Shown here piece after piece: positions 42,194-48,951 of a DNA stretch of 64,000 nucleotides; the stretch's first letter is position 1; every line of letters starts with the position of its first letter. The stretch comes from an uncultured Clostridia bacterium (lineage in GTDB: Bacteria; Bacillota; Clostridia; Christensenellales; Aristaeellaceae). Location of the stretch: the NCBI GenBank assembly GCA_934631025.1, contig CAKTXR010000002.1, positions 62,001 to 126,000 of the forward strand, read 5' to 3'. Position numbers and translations under genes: made by a program. The notes under the pieces are model-generated. The model was not told the DNA's origin and ran no database searches. It saw only the letters and a list, made by a program, of their open reading frames with translations.

Positions 42194-42988
42194 TCAGCGC
42201 GCGCCCAGCATCTTCAGGCAGGCGTTCATGTAGCCGTAGCTCTCGCTGGCGATGGCCTGAGCCTGCTGAACGGTCAGCTCGGGGCCGATGACCTCCAGAC
42301 ACACGGGGCCGTCGTAGCCCGCGTCAACCAGCGCCTTGAAGTAGCCGTACAGATTGATCTCGCCGCGGCCGCAGGCCTGATCGGCGGGCGCGCCCGGGTT
42401 GGGGCCGGGGCCCTTGCAGTCGCGGATGTGGACGTGACCCATGCGGGAGACGACCTGCGCCAGCGCTTCCTCGGGCTTCTCGCCCGCGCGGTGGATGTGG
42501 CTGGGATCCATGTCCACGCCGAAGGACTCGGAGGTGATCTCCTCCATGGCGCGCAGCGTGGTGGGGGTGTTGTAGATGGCGCTGTTGACGTGCGCCTTGC
42601 AGCACAGCTTCACGCCGTACTGGGCGGCCAGCTCGGCGCGAGCCTTGAGGGTGTTGATGGAGTTCACGATGTCCTCTTCAACGTCGCTCTTGCCGCCGGG
42701 GCCGACGTTGACCACCGGAATGCCCAGATACTGCGCGGCCTTGAACGCCTTGGTCAGGCGTTCCTCGTCCAGCGTCGCGGCTTCCATGCTCAGCAGCTCC
42801 ACGCCCGCCTCCCTGGCGGCGGCCTTGATCAGCGGAGCCTGCGTCTCCCACGCGTCGAGCACCAGATGCTCGCACATTCCCTGAATGGCGGACAGCTCCA
42901 CGCCGTCGTAGCCCGCGGCCTTGATGGCCTTCATGGCGGTTTTCACGTCCACGCCCTTGAACAGAACCGTGTTGACACCGAGTTTCAT
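42194..42988 (-). CDS. Sugar phosphate isomerase/epimerase (TIM barrel)
   Basis: A 264-aa xylose isomerase-like TIM barrel. VELSAIQGMCEH and LLSMEAATLDEERL lie early. Metal ligands are expected in KLCCKAHVNSAI (here Lys/His rather than the usual Glu), SFGVDMDPSHIHRAG (Asp and His), HVHIRDCKGPG (His) and VCLEVIGPE (Glu). It is the first gene of the long minus-strand sulfatase cluster, behind a promoter at 43068-43096. GGAGGAAAC lies before the ATG. Its place upstream of three Gfo/Idh/MocA genes again pairs isomerase and oxidoreductase. Confidence 0.87.
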   Translation of the reverse strand: MKLGVNTVLFKGVDVKTAMKAIKAAGYDGVELSAIQGMCEHLVLDAWETQAPLIKAAAREAGVELLSMEAATLDEERLTKAFKAAQYLGIPVVNVGPGGKSDVEEDIVNSINTLKARAELAAQYGVKLCCKAHVNSAIYNTPTTLRAMEEITSESFGVDMDPSHIHRAGEKPEEALAQVVSRMGHVHIRDCKGPGPNPGAPADQACGRGEINLYGYFKALVDAGYDGPVCLEVIGPELTVQQAQAIASESYGYMNACLKMLGAR

Positions 42989-43067
42989 GCTTGTTTCCTC
43001 CTGTTAATATAATACAATGTGACGACGATGCGTCTCACAAACGGGGTCTTGCCGGAAATCCACGCTC

Positions 43068-43096
43068 ATTATACATCCCGCGTTCTCCGCGCGCAA
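43068..43096 (-). promoter_or_regulatory. Promoter of the sulfatase/oxidoreductase cluster
   Basis: Minus strand: TTGCGC (43096-43091), a 17-base spacer, and TATAAT (43073-43068). Confidence 0.65.
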
Positions 43097-43099
43097 CAA

Positions 43100-43135
43100 A
43101 AAACGTTTTCCAGATCGGATTTGAGATCGGATTTG
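43100..43135. repeat. Palindrome and tandem repeat upstream of the cluster promoter
   Basis: AAAACGTTTT (43100-43109) is a perfect palindrome with the central CG typical of LacI-family sites. AGATCGGATTTG is then repeated exactly at 43112-43123 and 43124-43135. All lie just behind the -35, where an activator would bind. Confidence 0.6.
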
Positions 43136-43349
43136 TGCAAGTCGGGGTCAGGTACGCAAAATGCGCGGTATGTCGCATTGGGAAAAACGGCGCGGCGCTT
43201 TATCAGGCTGAAATTCGGAAAAACGGGCGAAATTATGCGGAATTCGAGCGCTTTTTGCGAAAATCACGCCGAAAGACCGGCGGCGGCGCGCGTCGGAAAT
43301 GGGCAAAAGTCGGAAATCGCGCCAGAAACGGACGCGGGCGCGCAATGTC

Positions 43350-43394
43350 AAAAAAAGCGGTTCGCATACGCTTTTTCAGGCGAATGTGAACCGC
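43350..43394 (-). terminator. Terminator of the KDPG aldolase gene
   Basis: GCGGTTC (43357-43363) pairs with GAACCGC (43388-43394). Read on the minus strand the stem ends in TTTTTTT. Confidence 0.75.
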
Positions 43395-43403
43395 AGAGGG
43401 GCA

Positions 43404-44360
43404 TTACTTCTGGAGCAGATGGATGGCGAAGCCGCCGATTTCGTCCTGGAGATAAATGGCGACCGGCTTGCCGCTTTTCTCCTTCAGGCTGGCCTCGTTG
43501 AACTTGAAGCCCTGGCTCTCCAGATAGGCGCGGGCGCGCACGACGGAGTTGCAGGCGACGGCGATGTGACCGTTTTTGCCCAGATAGGGCGTTTTCATGG
43601 CCTCGATGGAGCCGCCGGCGAACACGGAGGAGTTGCCCTCGCGCACCGGCCAGCCGAACAGCGCGCTGAACTTATTGGCCACGGCCAGCGCGTCCTCGCC
43701 GCTTTCGCAGTTCACGCCGACGTGAACCAGCTCGAAGCCCAGCATCTTGCGCACGGCGCTGCGGGTGATCTCCTCGATCTTGTCGAACGCGCCGGCGTTG
43801 ATCAGATCTTCCTTGGCCATCCAGCTGCCGCCGCAGGCGATGATCTTGCCGAAGGAGAGATAATCGTTGAGGTTGTTCTCGTTCACGCCGCCGGTGGGCA
43901 TGAACAGCATATCGCCGTAGGGCGCGCTGACGGCCTTGATGGTGGCCAGACCGCCCATGGCCTCGGCGGGGAAGAACTTGACCACCTTCAGGCCGAAGCG
44001 GATGGCCTGCTCGATGTCGCTGGTGGTGGGGCAGCCGGGGAAGATCGGATAGCCCTTTTCGACGCAGTGGCCGACGACCTCGGGATTGAAGCCGGGCGTG
44101 ACGATGAACTTTGCGCCCGCAGCCATGGCCTTGTCGGCCTGCTCGGTGGTCAGCACGGTGCCCGCGCCCACGAGGATCTCGGGCAGATCGTGCGCCACGC
44201 GGCGGATGGACTCCTCGGCGGCGGCGGTGCGGAAGGTGATCTCGGCGACCGGCAGACCGCCCCTGGCCAGCGCGCGGCACAGCGGCACGGCGTTGTCGGG
44301 ATTGGTCAGCTTAATGACGGGCACGATGCCCAGCGCGGAAATTTTCTGAATCATATCCAT
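43404..44360 (-). CDS. KDPG/KHG aldolase fused to a VOC (glyoxalase-like) domain
   Basis: About 318 aa. Residues 1-205 form a class I KDPG aldolase: GIVPVIKL, VAEITFRT (catalytic E40), GAGTVLT, and VVKFFPAE (Schiff-base K128), then MPTGGV. This cleaves 2-keto-3-deoxy-6-phosphogluconate, or hydroxyoxoglutarate, to pyruvate and an aldehyde. Residues ~208-318 resemble a vicinal oxygen chelate domain (GFELVHVGVNCES, KNGHIAVACNSVVRARAYLE, GGFAIHLLQK). Such fusions are known in Bacillota; the VOC role is unclear. ATG 44360 is 11 bases from AAGGAG. Own promoter and terminator make it monocistronic. It could finish breakdown of uronic or deoxy sugars. Confidence 0.9.
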   Translation of the reverse strand: MDMIQKISALGIVPVIKLTNPDNAVPLCRALARGGLPVAEITFRTAAAEESIRRVAHDLPEILVGAGTVLTTEQADKAMAAGAKFIVTPGFNPEVVGHCVEKGYPIFPGCPTTSDIEQAIRFGLKVVKFFPAEAMGGLATIKAVSAPYGDMLFMPTGGVNENNLNDYLSFGKIIACGGSWMAKEDLINAGAFDKIEEITRSAVRKMLGFELVHVGVNCESGEDALAVANKFSALFGWPVREGNSSVFAGGSIEAMKTPYLGKNGHIAVACNSVVRARAYLESQGFKFNEASLKEKSGKPVAIYLQDEIGGFAIHLLQK

Positions 44361-44395
44361 AAAAAACACACTCCTTGACGGCTGTTCTCGCCCCT

Positions 44396-44424
44396 ATTAT
44401 ACACCGGCGCGCGCGCATCGGCAA
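44396..44424 (-). promoter_or_regulatory. Promoter of the KDPG aldolase gene
   Basis: Minus strand: TTGCCG (44424-44419), a 17-base spacer, and perfect TATAAT (44401-44396). Confidence 0.7.
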
Positions 44425-44436
44425 GAGAAATTCTCG

Positions 44437-45141
44437 CTATCTGAAGGGATGATTCCAGCCGCTGCGCAGGAAATCGCGCCAGTGAGCGTAATCGCGCTGA
44501 TAGCGCTCGACGCGCTGCCAGAACTTGTCCGAATGATTGAACTCGTAGAGGTGGCACAATTCATGGATGACCACATAGTCGAGCGCTTCCTTCGGCGCCA
44601 TGATGAGCTTCCAGTTGAAGTTGACGTTGCCCAGCGTGGAACAGCTGCCCCATTTGGTGCGCTGGTCCCGCACGGTCACGCGGCCGGGGCGGCGGCCGAT
44701 CAGAGGAACGTAATGCTCGACGCGCTCGTTCAGCCGCTCCGCCGCGCGCTTTACAAGGCAGGCGCGCAGCCGCTCGGCCACGGACTCGGGATCGAGATCG
44801 CCGCCGGAGAGGATGATTTCGCCGTTTTCGATCGATTCGCCTTTGCGCGCGGCGGGGCGCAGGCGCAGCGTATGGATTTCGCCCTCCAGCGGCACAGCCA
44901 TGCCGTCGGTCATCGGGAAGGCGGCGCGCTCGCGGTCGGCGTAGGCCGCAAAGCGCGACTGAGCGGCGCGGATCCAGTCGGCGTGGGCGGCGACATACTC
45001 GTCGGCGCGGCGCAGCGGATAGGAATAGGGCGTAAAGAGACGGATTTCGGTGGGCAGCACGCGCAGCTCGACGGACGAGCGGCCGGTCTGCATAAGCGTG
45101 TAGGCGAGCGTTTCACGGCCCGCGCGAACAGAGCGGCGCAT
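44437..45141 (-). CDS. DUF45/YgjP-like metallopeptidase
   Basis: A 234-aa protein of the YgjP/DUF45 (M48-related) group. The zinc motif is VVIHELCHLYEFNHSDKFW near residue 180 (HExxH plus a third His). RDQRTKWGSCSTLGNVNFNW just before it is the other family hallmark. The N-terminal ~90 residues are a beta region (VELRVLPTEIRLFTPYSYPL). No signal peptide or membrane helix is seen, so it is cytoplasmic. The biological substrate of the family is poorly known. AAGGAGGA lies before the ATG. It stands alone; its 3' end is followed by the aldolase promoter. Confidence 0.88.
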   Translation of the reverse strand: MRRSVRAGRETLAYTLMQTGRSSVELRVLPTEIRLFTPYSYPLRRADEYVAAHADWIRAAQSRFAAYADRERAAFPMTDGMAVPLEGEIHTLRLRPAARKGESIENGEIILSGGDLDPESVAERLRACLVKRAAERLNERVEHYVPLIGRRPGRVTVRDQRTKWGSCSTLGNVNFNWKLIMAPKEALDYVVIHELCHLYEFNHSDKFWQRVERYQRDYAHWRDFLRSGWNHPFR

Positions 45142-45412
45142 GGATCGGATTCCTCCTTGGCAAGCGGTTAAAGAGCGTCTTTAAAAGAGCCTTTGAGGAA
45201 CGCCGGAGCCGCGCCCGTTCGGCGGCTGCCCTTCAAATGCGTTCCGAAAACTCTGCACAGGGGATTCGCTGTCTCGCTCCGCGATTCCTGCCTCGCGGCG
45301 CAAATTGCCTGAAAGGGCGTTCGAAATGAAGAAAAATACGCCGAACAGACCATCAAATGGGAAGAAAACGGCCTTGGGCAGGTAAAAAGTGCGCGTTTTT
45401 ATCGGCTTTTCC
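45142..45412. other. Intergenic region, nothing recognised
   Basis: About 270 bases between divergent genes before the fmdB promoter. I see no gene, strong hairpin or repeat. A minus-strand open frame at 45168-45356 has no ribosome site or known motif. Confidence 0.5.
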
Positions 45413-45441
45413 TTGCCTTTAACCGATAGAGCGTTTATAAT
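45413..45441 (+). promoter_or_regulatory. Promoter of the FmdB-type gene
   Basis: TTGCCT at 45413-45418, a 17-base spacer, and perfect TATAAT at 45436-45441. Confidence 0.7.
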
Positions 45442-45473
45442 AGGTTGTAGATAATGGCGGGAGGTGTCTCTTC

Positions 45474-45686
45474 ATGCCTTTGTATCAGTATATCTGCCAG
45501 GCGTGCGGGCACGAGTTCGAGGTCATGACCTCGATGGACAAGCGCGACGAAGCCGTCTGCCCGAAATGCGGCGGCGCGGTGAAGCGCTCGTGGATGGGCG
45601 CGTGCGCGTTCGGCAACATGAAGTACGCCGATTCCGGAAAGACGGGCGGCTGCTGCGAGGGCTGTCCGCACTGCGGCGGGCATTGA
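45474..45686 (+). CDS. FmdB family zinc ribbon protein
   Basis: A 70-aa protein. MPLYQYICQACGHEFEVM is the family opening, with a C-x2-C followed by AVCPKCGG (second C-x2-C), so one zinc ribbon. The tail is Gly/Cys-rich (GGCCEGCPHCGGH) and could bind a further metal. Proteins of this group are widespread and regulatory in some C1 organisms; function here is unknown. GGGAGGTG sits 7 bases before the ATG. It precedes murA by 92 bases in the same direction and may share its transcript. Confidence 0.88.
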   Translation: MPLYQYICQACGHEFEVMTSMDKRDEAVCPKCGGAVKRSWMGACAFGNMKYADSGKTGGCCEGCPHCGGH

Positions 45687-45778
45687 CGCGCCGCTTCTCT
45701 CCGAATGAGAGATTTCGGGAGCGCGGAATCAATTCCTTCACAAAATAAACGGGAGTGCCGGGCATCCGGCGTTTTATC

Positions 45779-47053
45779 ATGTCTAAACAAGAATTTTTCT
45801 CGATCAGGGGCGGCATACCGCTGCGCGGCGAGGTCAAGGTCAGCGGCGGCAAGAACGCGGCGGTGGCCGTCATTCCGGCGGCGCTGCTCGCCAATTCGCC
45901 CTGCACGATCGAAAATCTGCCCGATATTTCCGACGTTCACGTCCTCATCGATATGCTTAAATGGCTGGGCGCGAAGGTGACGTTCGACGGCAGCACCATG
46001 ACGGTCGATCCCACGACGGTCAGCCGCTATAACCCGCCCTACGAGCTGGCGAGGAAGATGCGCGCGAGCTATTATCTCGCGCCGGTGCTGACCTGTCGCT
46101 TCGGGCGGGCGGAGGTGCCCATGCCGGGCGGCTGCGACATCGGCGCGCGGCCGATCGATCAGACGGTCAAGGCCTGGACGGCGCTGGGCGCGAATGTGAA
46201 CACGCAGCGCGGTGTGCTGACCGTGACCGGCGAGCAGATGCACGGCGCGGACATCCACCTCGATATGCCCAGCGTGGGCGCGACGATCAACGCCATGCTG
46301 GCGGCGGTGTTCGCCGAGGGCGCGACCACCATTCACAACGCGGCCAAGGAGCCGCACATCGTCGATCTGGCCAACTTTCTGGGCAGCATGGGCGCGTGGG
46401 TGAAGGGCGCGGGCACGGACATCATCCGCATCCGCGGCGGCAGGCCGCTGCACGGCTCCACCTACGCCATCATTCCCGATCAGATCGAAACGGGCACTCT
46501 GATGATCGCGGCGGCGGCCACCGGCGGCGACGTGGTGATCACCGACGCGATTCCCTATCACATGGAGTCGCTCTCGGCCAAGCTGCTCGAGATGGGCGTG
46601 TATGTCCACGACGAGGACGACCGCATCCATGTGCGCGGCGAGGGTCTGCTGCGCGGCATCAACGTCAAAACGCAGTATTACCCCGGCTTTCCGACCGACC
46701 TTCAGCAGCCCATGGTCAGCCTGCTCTCCATTGCAGGCGGCACCAGCGTCGTGACCGAGAACATCTATGAGGCGCGCTTCCGCTATGTGGACGAGCTGCG
46801 CCGCATGGGCGCGAACATTCGCATCGTCGACCGCGTGGCCATCGTGGACGGCACGGACAAGCTCATGAGCGCACCGGTAACGGCGACCGATCTGCGCGCG
46901 GGCGCGGCGCTCATCGTGGCCGGACTGATCGCCGAGGGCACGACCGAAATCGCCAACGCGCATTTCATCCGCCGCGGCTATGAGAAGATCGACGAAAAGC
47001 TGCGCCATCTGGGCGCGCAGGTCGAATGGTACACGCGCGAAATTCCGGACTGA
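45779..47053 (+). CDS. murA: UDP-N-acetylglucosamine 1-carboxyvinyltransferase
   Basis: About 424 aa, full length. MurA transfers enolpyruvate from PEP to UDP-GlcNAc, the first committed step of peptidoglycan synthesis, in the cytoplasm. KVSGGKNAAVAVIPAALLA (the Lys-Asn pair) opens the fold; the catalytic Cys lies in MPGGCDIGARPIDQ near residue 116; IPDQIETGTLMIAA and RAGAALIVAGLIAEGTTEI are other signatures. The Cys form is the fosfomycin-sensitive type. The start is uncertain: ATG 45779 begins the conserved region but has a poor ribosome site, and GTG 45755 is an alternative. A terminator follows. Confidence 0.93.
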   Translation: MSKQEFFSIRGGIPLRGEVKVSGGKNAAVAVIPAALLANSPCTIENLPDISDVHVLIDMLKWLGAKVTFDGSTMTVDPTTVSRYNPPYELARKMRASYYLAPVLTCRFGRAEVPMPGGCDIGARPIDQTVKAWTALGANVNTQRGVLTVTGEQMHGADIHLDMPSVGATINAMLAAVFAEGATTIHNAAKEPHIVDLANFLGSMGAWVKGAGTDIIRIRGGRPLHGSTYAIIPDQIETGTLMIAAAATGGDVVITDAIPYHMESLSAKLLEMGVYVHDEDDRIHVRGEGLLRGINVKTQYYPGFPTDLQQPMVSLLSIAGGTSVVTENIYEARFRYVDELRRMGANIRIVDRVAIVDGTDKLMSAPVTATDLRAGAALIVAGLIAEGTTEIANAHFIRRGYEKIDEKLRHLGAQVEWYTREIPD

Positions 47054-47083
47054 CGGCTTTCCACCTTATATAACAGCGGACAA

Positions 47084-47124
47084 ACGGCGCATCGGACGAA
47101 AGGCTGTCCGGTGCGCCGGTTTTT
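47084..47124 (+). terminator. Terminator of murA
   Basis: CGGCGCATCGGAC pairs with GTCCGGTGCGCCG (one G-U) around an 8-base loop, followed by GTTTTT. Confidence 0.9.
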
Positions 47125-47132
47125 GAGATGTG

Positions 47133-47161
47133 TTGTCCTGAAACGCGGGCCGTGATATAAT
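47133..47161 (+). promoter_or_regulatory. Promoter of the clan GH-D gene
   Basis: TTGTCC at 47133-47138, a 17-base spacer, and perfect TATAAT at 47156-47161. The near-palindrome TTCTTGAATCGAGAA at 47170-47184 lies at the transcript start and may be an operator. Confidence 0.7.
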
Positions 47162-47207
47162 AATTGCGCTTCTTGAATCGAGAAAAACAGAAAGAGGGAA
47201 ACGACTT

Positions 47208-48800
47208 ATGCAGGAGATTAACTGGCTCAGCCCCATGGAGGCCGCCGTTGAAACCGAGACGGGCTGGGAAAATATGGAGCGCGGCGCGGAGGGCTGGACG
47301 CGCGGCGATATTTGCGTGCGGCTTTCGGGCGAAAATCTGGCGGTTCGGCTCGCGGCGGCAAAGACGCCGGTTAAGACCGTGCTGCTGCGCTGGAAAACGC
47401 GCCTGCTGCCCGGAACGCGGCTCTTCGGCGACGCGTGGGAGCGCGCATACGGCGATCTGTGCTGGCAGGGCGTGCGCGACGGCCGCGCCATGCCGTGGTA
47501 TGTGCTGCTCAAGGACGGCGAAGGGCTGTATGGAATCGGCGTGGAGACGCAGCCGGACGCGTTCTGCTGCTGGTATGTGAGCGATGATTACGTTCTCCTG
47601 CTGATGGACGTGTCCGTGGGCGAAAACGGCGTGCGGCTCGGCGGGCGGGAGATCACGCCGGCGCGCATCGTCGTGCGGCATGCGGACGCGGATGTTTCGG
47701 CGTTCCAGTTTGCGCGCGATTTCGCCGCCGCGATGTGCCCCCATCCCGTCCTGCCCGATCACGCGGTGTACGGCGGCAACAACTGGTATTACACCTATGG
47801 TCGCGGCAGCCGCGCCGACGCCGTTCGCGACAGCCGCTTCATCGCTGATATGGCGCAGGGGCTTGAAAACCGGCCCTACATGGTGCTGGACGACGGCTGG
47901 CAGCTGGCGGGGCGGCACACCAACGGCGCGCCCTGGGTGGGCAACCGCGATTACGGAGACATGGGCGAGCTGGCCGCCGAGATGAAGGGCATGGGCGTTC
48001 GGCCGGGCGTGTGGTTCCGGCCGCTGCTGACCGAAGAGCGCGTGCCCGAGGAGTGGGTGCGCTGGCATACGGCGAACGGACAGGCGCTCGATCCGAGCCT
48101 TGACGCGGTGCTGGACTATGTGGGCGGCTGGACGCGCTCCCTGGCCGAGGCCGGCTATGAGCTGATCAAGCACGACTACACGACGTTCGATCTGTGGGGG
48201 CGCTACGGCCTGAACGTCATGGGCTATCATCCCTCCGGCCTGAAGCAGCCCTTCGCCGACCAGACGCGCACGCTGGCCGAGATCACAAAGCGCCTGTATA
48301 AGACGCTGAGCGAGAGCGGCGCGCCCGCCATGCTCATGGGCTGCAACGCCGTGAGCCATTTGAGCGCGGGCTATTGGGCGATCCAGCGCACCGGCGGCGA
48401 CACCAGCGGACTGTGCTGGGAGCGCACCCGCCGCATGGGGATCAACACGCTGGCCATGCGCATGATGCAGCACGGGCGCTTCTACCTCTGTGACGCGGAC
48501 TGCTGCGCCGTCACGCCCGAGAGCAACGTCGGCGAGACGGAGAAGTGGCTGCGGCTGCTCTCGATCAGCGGAACGCCGCTGTTCGTGTCGGTTTCCGCCG
48601 AGCTGGCGCGCGCGGGCGGCTGGGAGGACAGGATCGCCGCGGCCTTCCGCGCGGCGCAGGATACAACGATTGCCGAGCCGCTCGACTGGCTGGATACAGA
48701 CTCGCCCAAGAACTGGCGCAAGGGCGGCGCGGACGAGCGCTTTGCGTGGTATGAAGCGCCGCGCCTTCAGTACGATCAGGGCGACGTGTGGTGGCGTTGA
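47208..48800 (+). CDS. GH36-like (clan GH-D) alpha-galactosidase-type enzyme
   Basis: A 530-aa protein, no signal peptide. The N-terminal ~180 residues form a beta-supersandwich. The barrel then shows YGGNNWYYTYG, YMVLDDGWQLAG, GVRPGVWFRPLL, YELIKHDYTTFDLWG near residue 323 (the Asp corresponds to the GH36/GH27 nucleophile), and QRTGGDTSGLCW near residue 397 (candidate acid/base Asp). The pattern fits alpha-galactosidases or raffinose synthase-like enzymes. AGAGGGAAAC precedes the ATG. It has its own promoter. The exact substrate is unknown, and the C-terminus is shorter than in most GH36 enzymes. Confidence 0.8.
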   Translation: MQEINWLSPMEAAVETETGWENMERGAEGWTRGDICVRLSGENLAVRLAAAKTPVKTVLLRWKTRLLPGTRLFGDAWERAYGDLCWQGVRDGRAMPWYVLLKDGEGLYGIGVETQPDAFCCWYVSDDYVLLLMDVSVGENGVRLGGREITPARIVVRHADADVSAFQFARDFAAAMCPHPVLPDHAVYGGNNWYYTYGRGSRADAVRDSRFIADMAQGLENRPYMVLDDGWQLAGRHTNGAPWVGNRDYGDMGELAAEMKGMGVRPGVWFRPLLTEERVPEEWVRWHTANGQALDPSLDAVLDYVGGWTRSLAEAGYELIKHDYTTFDLWGRYGLNVMGYHPSGLKQPFADQTRTLAEITKRLYKTLSESGAPAMLMGCNAVSHLSAGYWAIQRTGGDTSGLCWERTRRMGINTLAMRMMQHGRFYLCDADCCAVTPESNVGETEKWLRLLSISGTPLFVSVSAELARAGGWEDRIAAAFRAAQDTTIAEPLDWLDTDSPKNWRKGGADERFAWYEAPRLQYDQGDVWWR

Positions 48801-48951
48801 CGGGGCTTCGCTGAACCGATGGTTGCCCGTTGGAAGCCGCTTTCGGGCGAAGGTGGAGATTCGCGCGGAAGCGAAAACGCGCGGGCAGCCTGCGAAATTT
48901 TCTTTTTGAACACGCCGGAGGGCGCAGATTACTTTTGAGCGGAGGACGGGC

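Larger units (their letters stand above)
42989..43403. other. Regulatory intergenic region of the sulfatase cluster
   Basis: About 415 bases without a gene. It carries the cluster promoter (43068-43096), a palindrome (43100-43109), a tandem 12-base repeat (43112-43135) and the aldolase gene's terminator (43350-43394). Open frames across 42991-43501 are overlapping, arginine-rich and featureless, so I reject them. Confidence 0.7.

Noticed and set aside
39892..42291. 799-aa open frame on the plus strand
   Set aside because: Antisense to the sulfatase-like and oxidoreductase genes. The translation is a low-information mix of Val, Ala, Gln and His.
43097..43112. Catabolite-repression (cre) site
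   Set aside because: TGGAAAACGTTTTTTG resembles a cre box but is one base too long between TG and CG, so I call it only a LacI-type palindrome.
42991..43501. Overlapping small frames of 132 and 160 aa
   Set aside because: They cross the cluster promoter and the aldolase terminator and run into the 3' end of the aldolase gene on the other strand.
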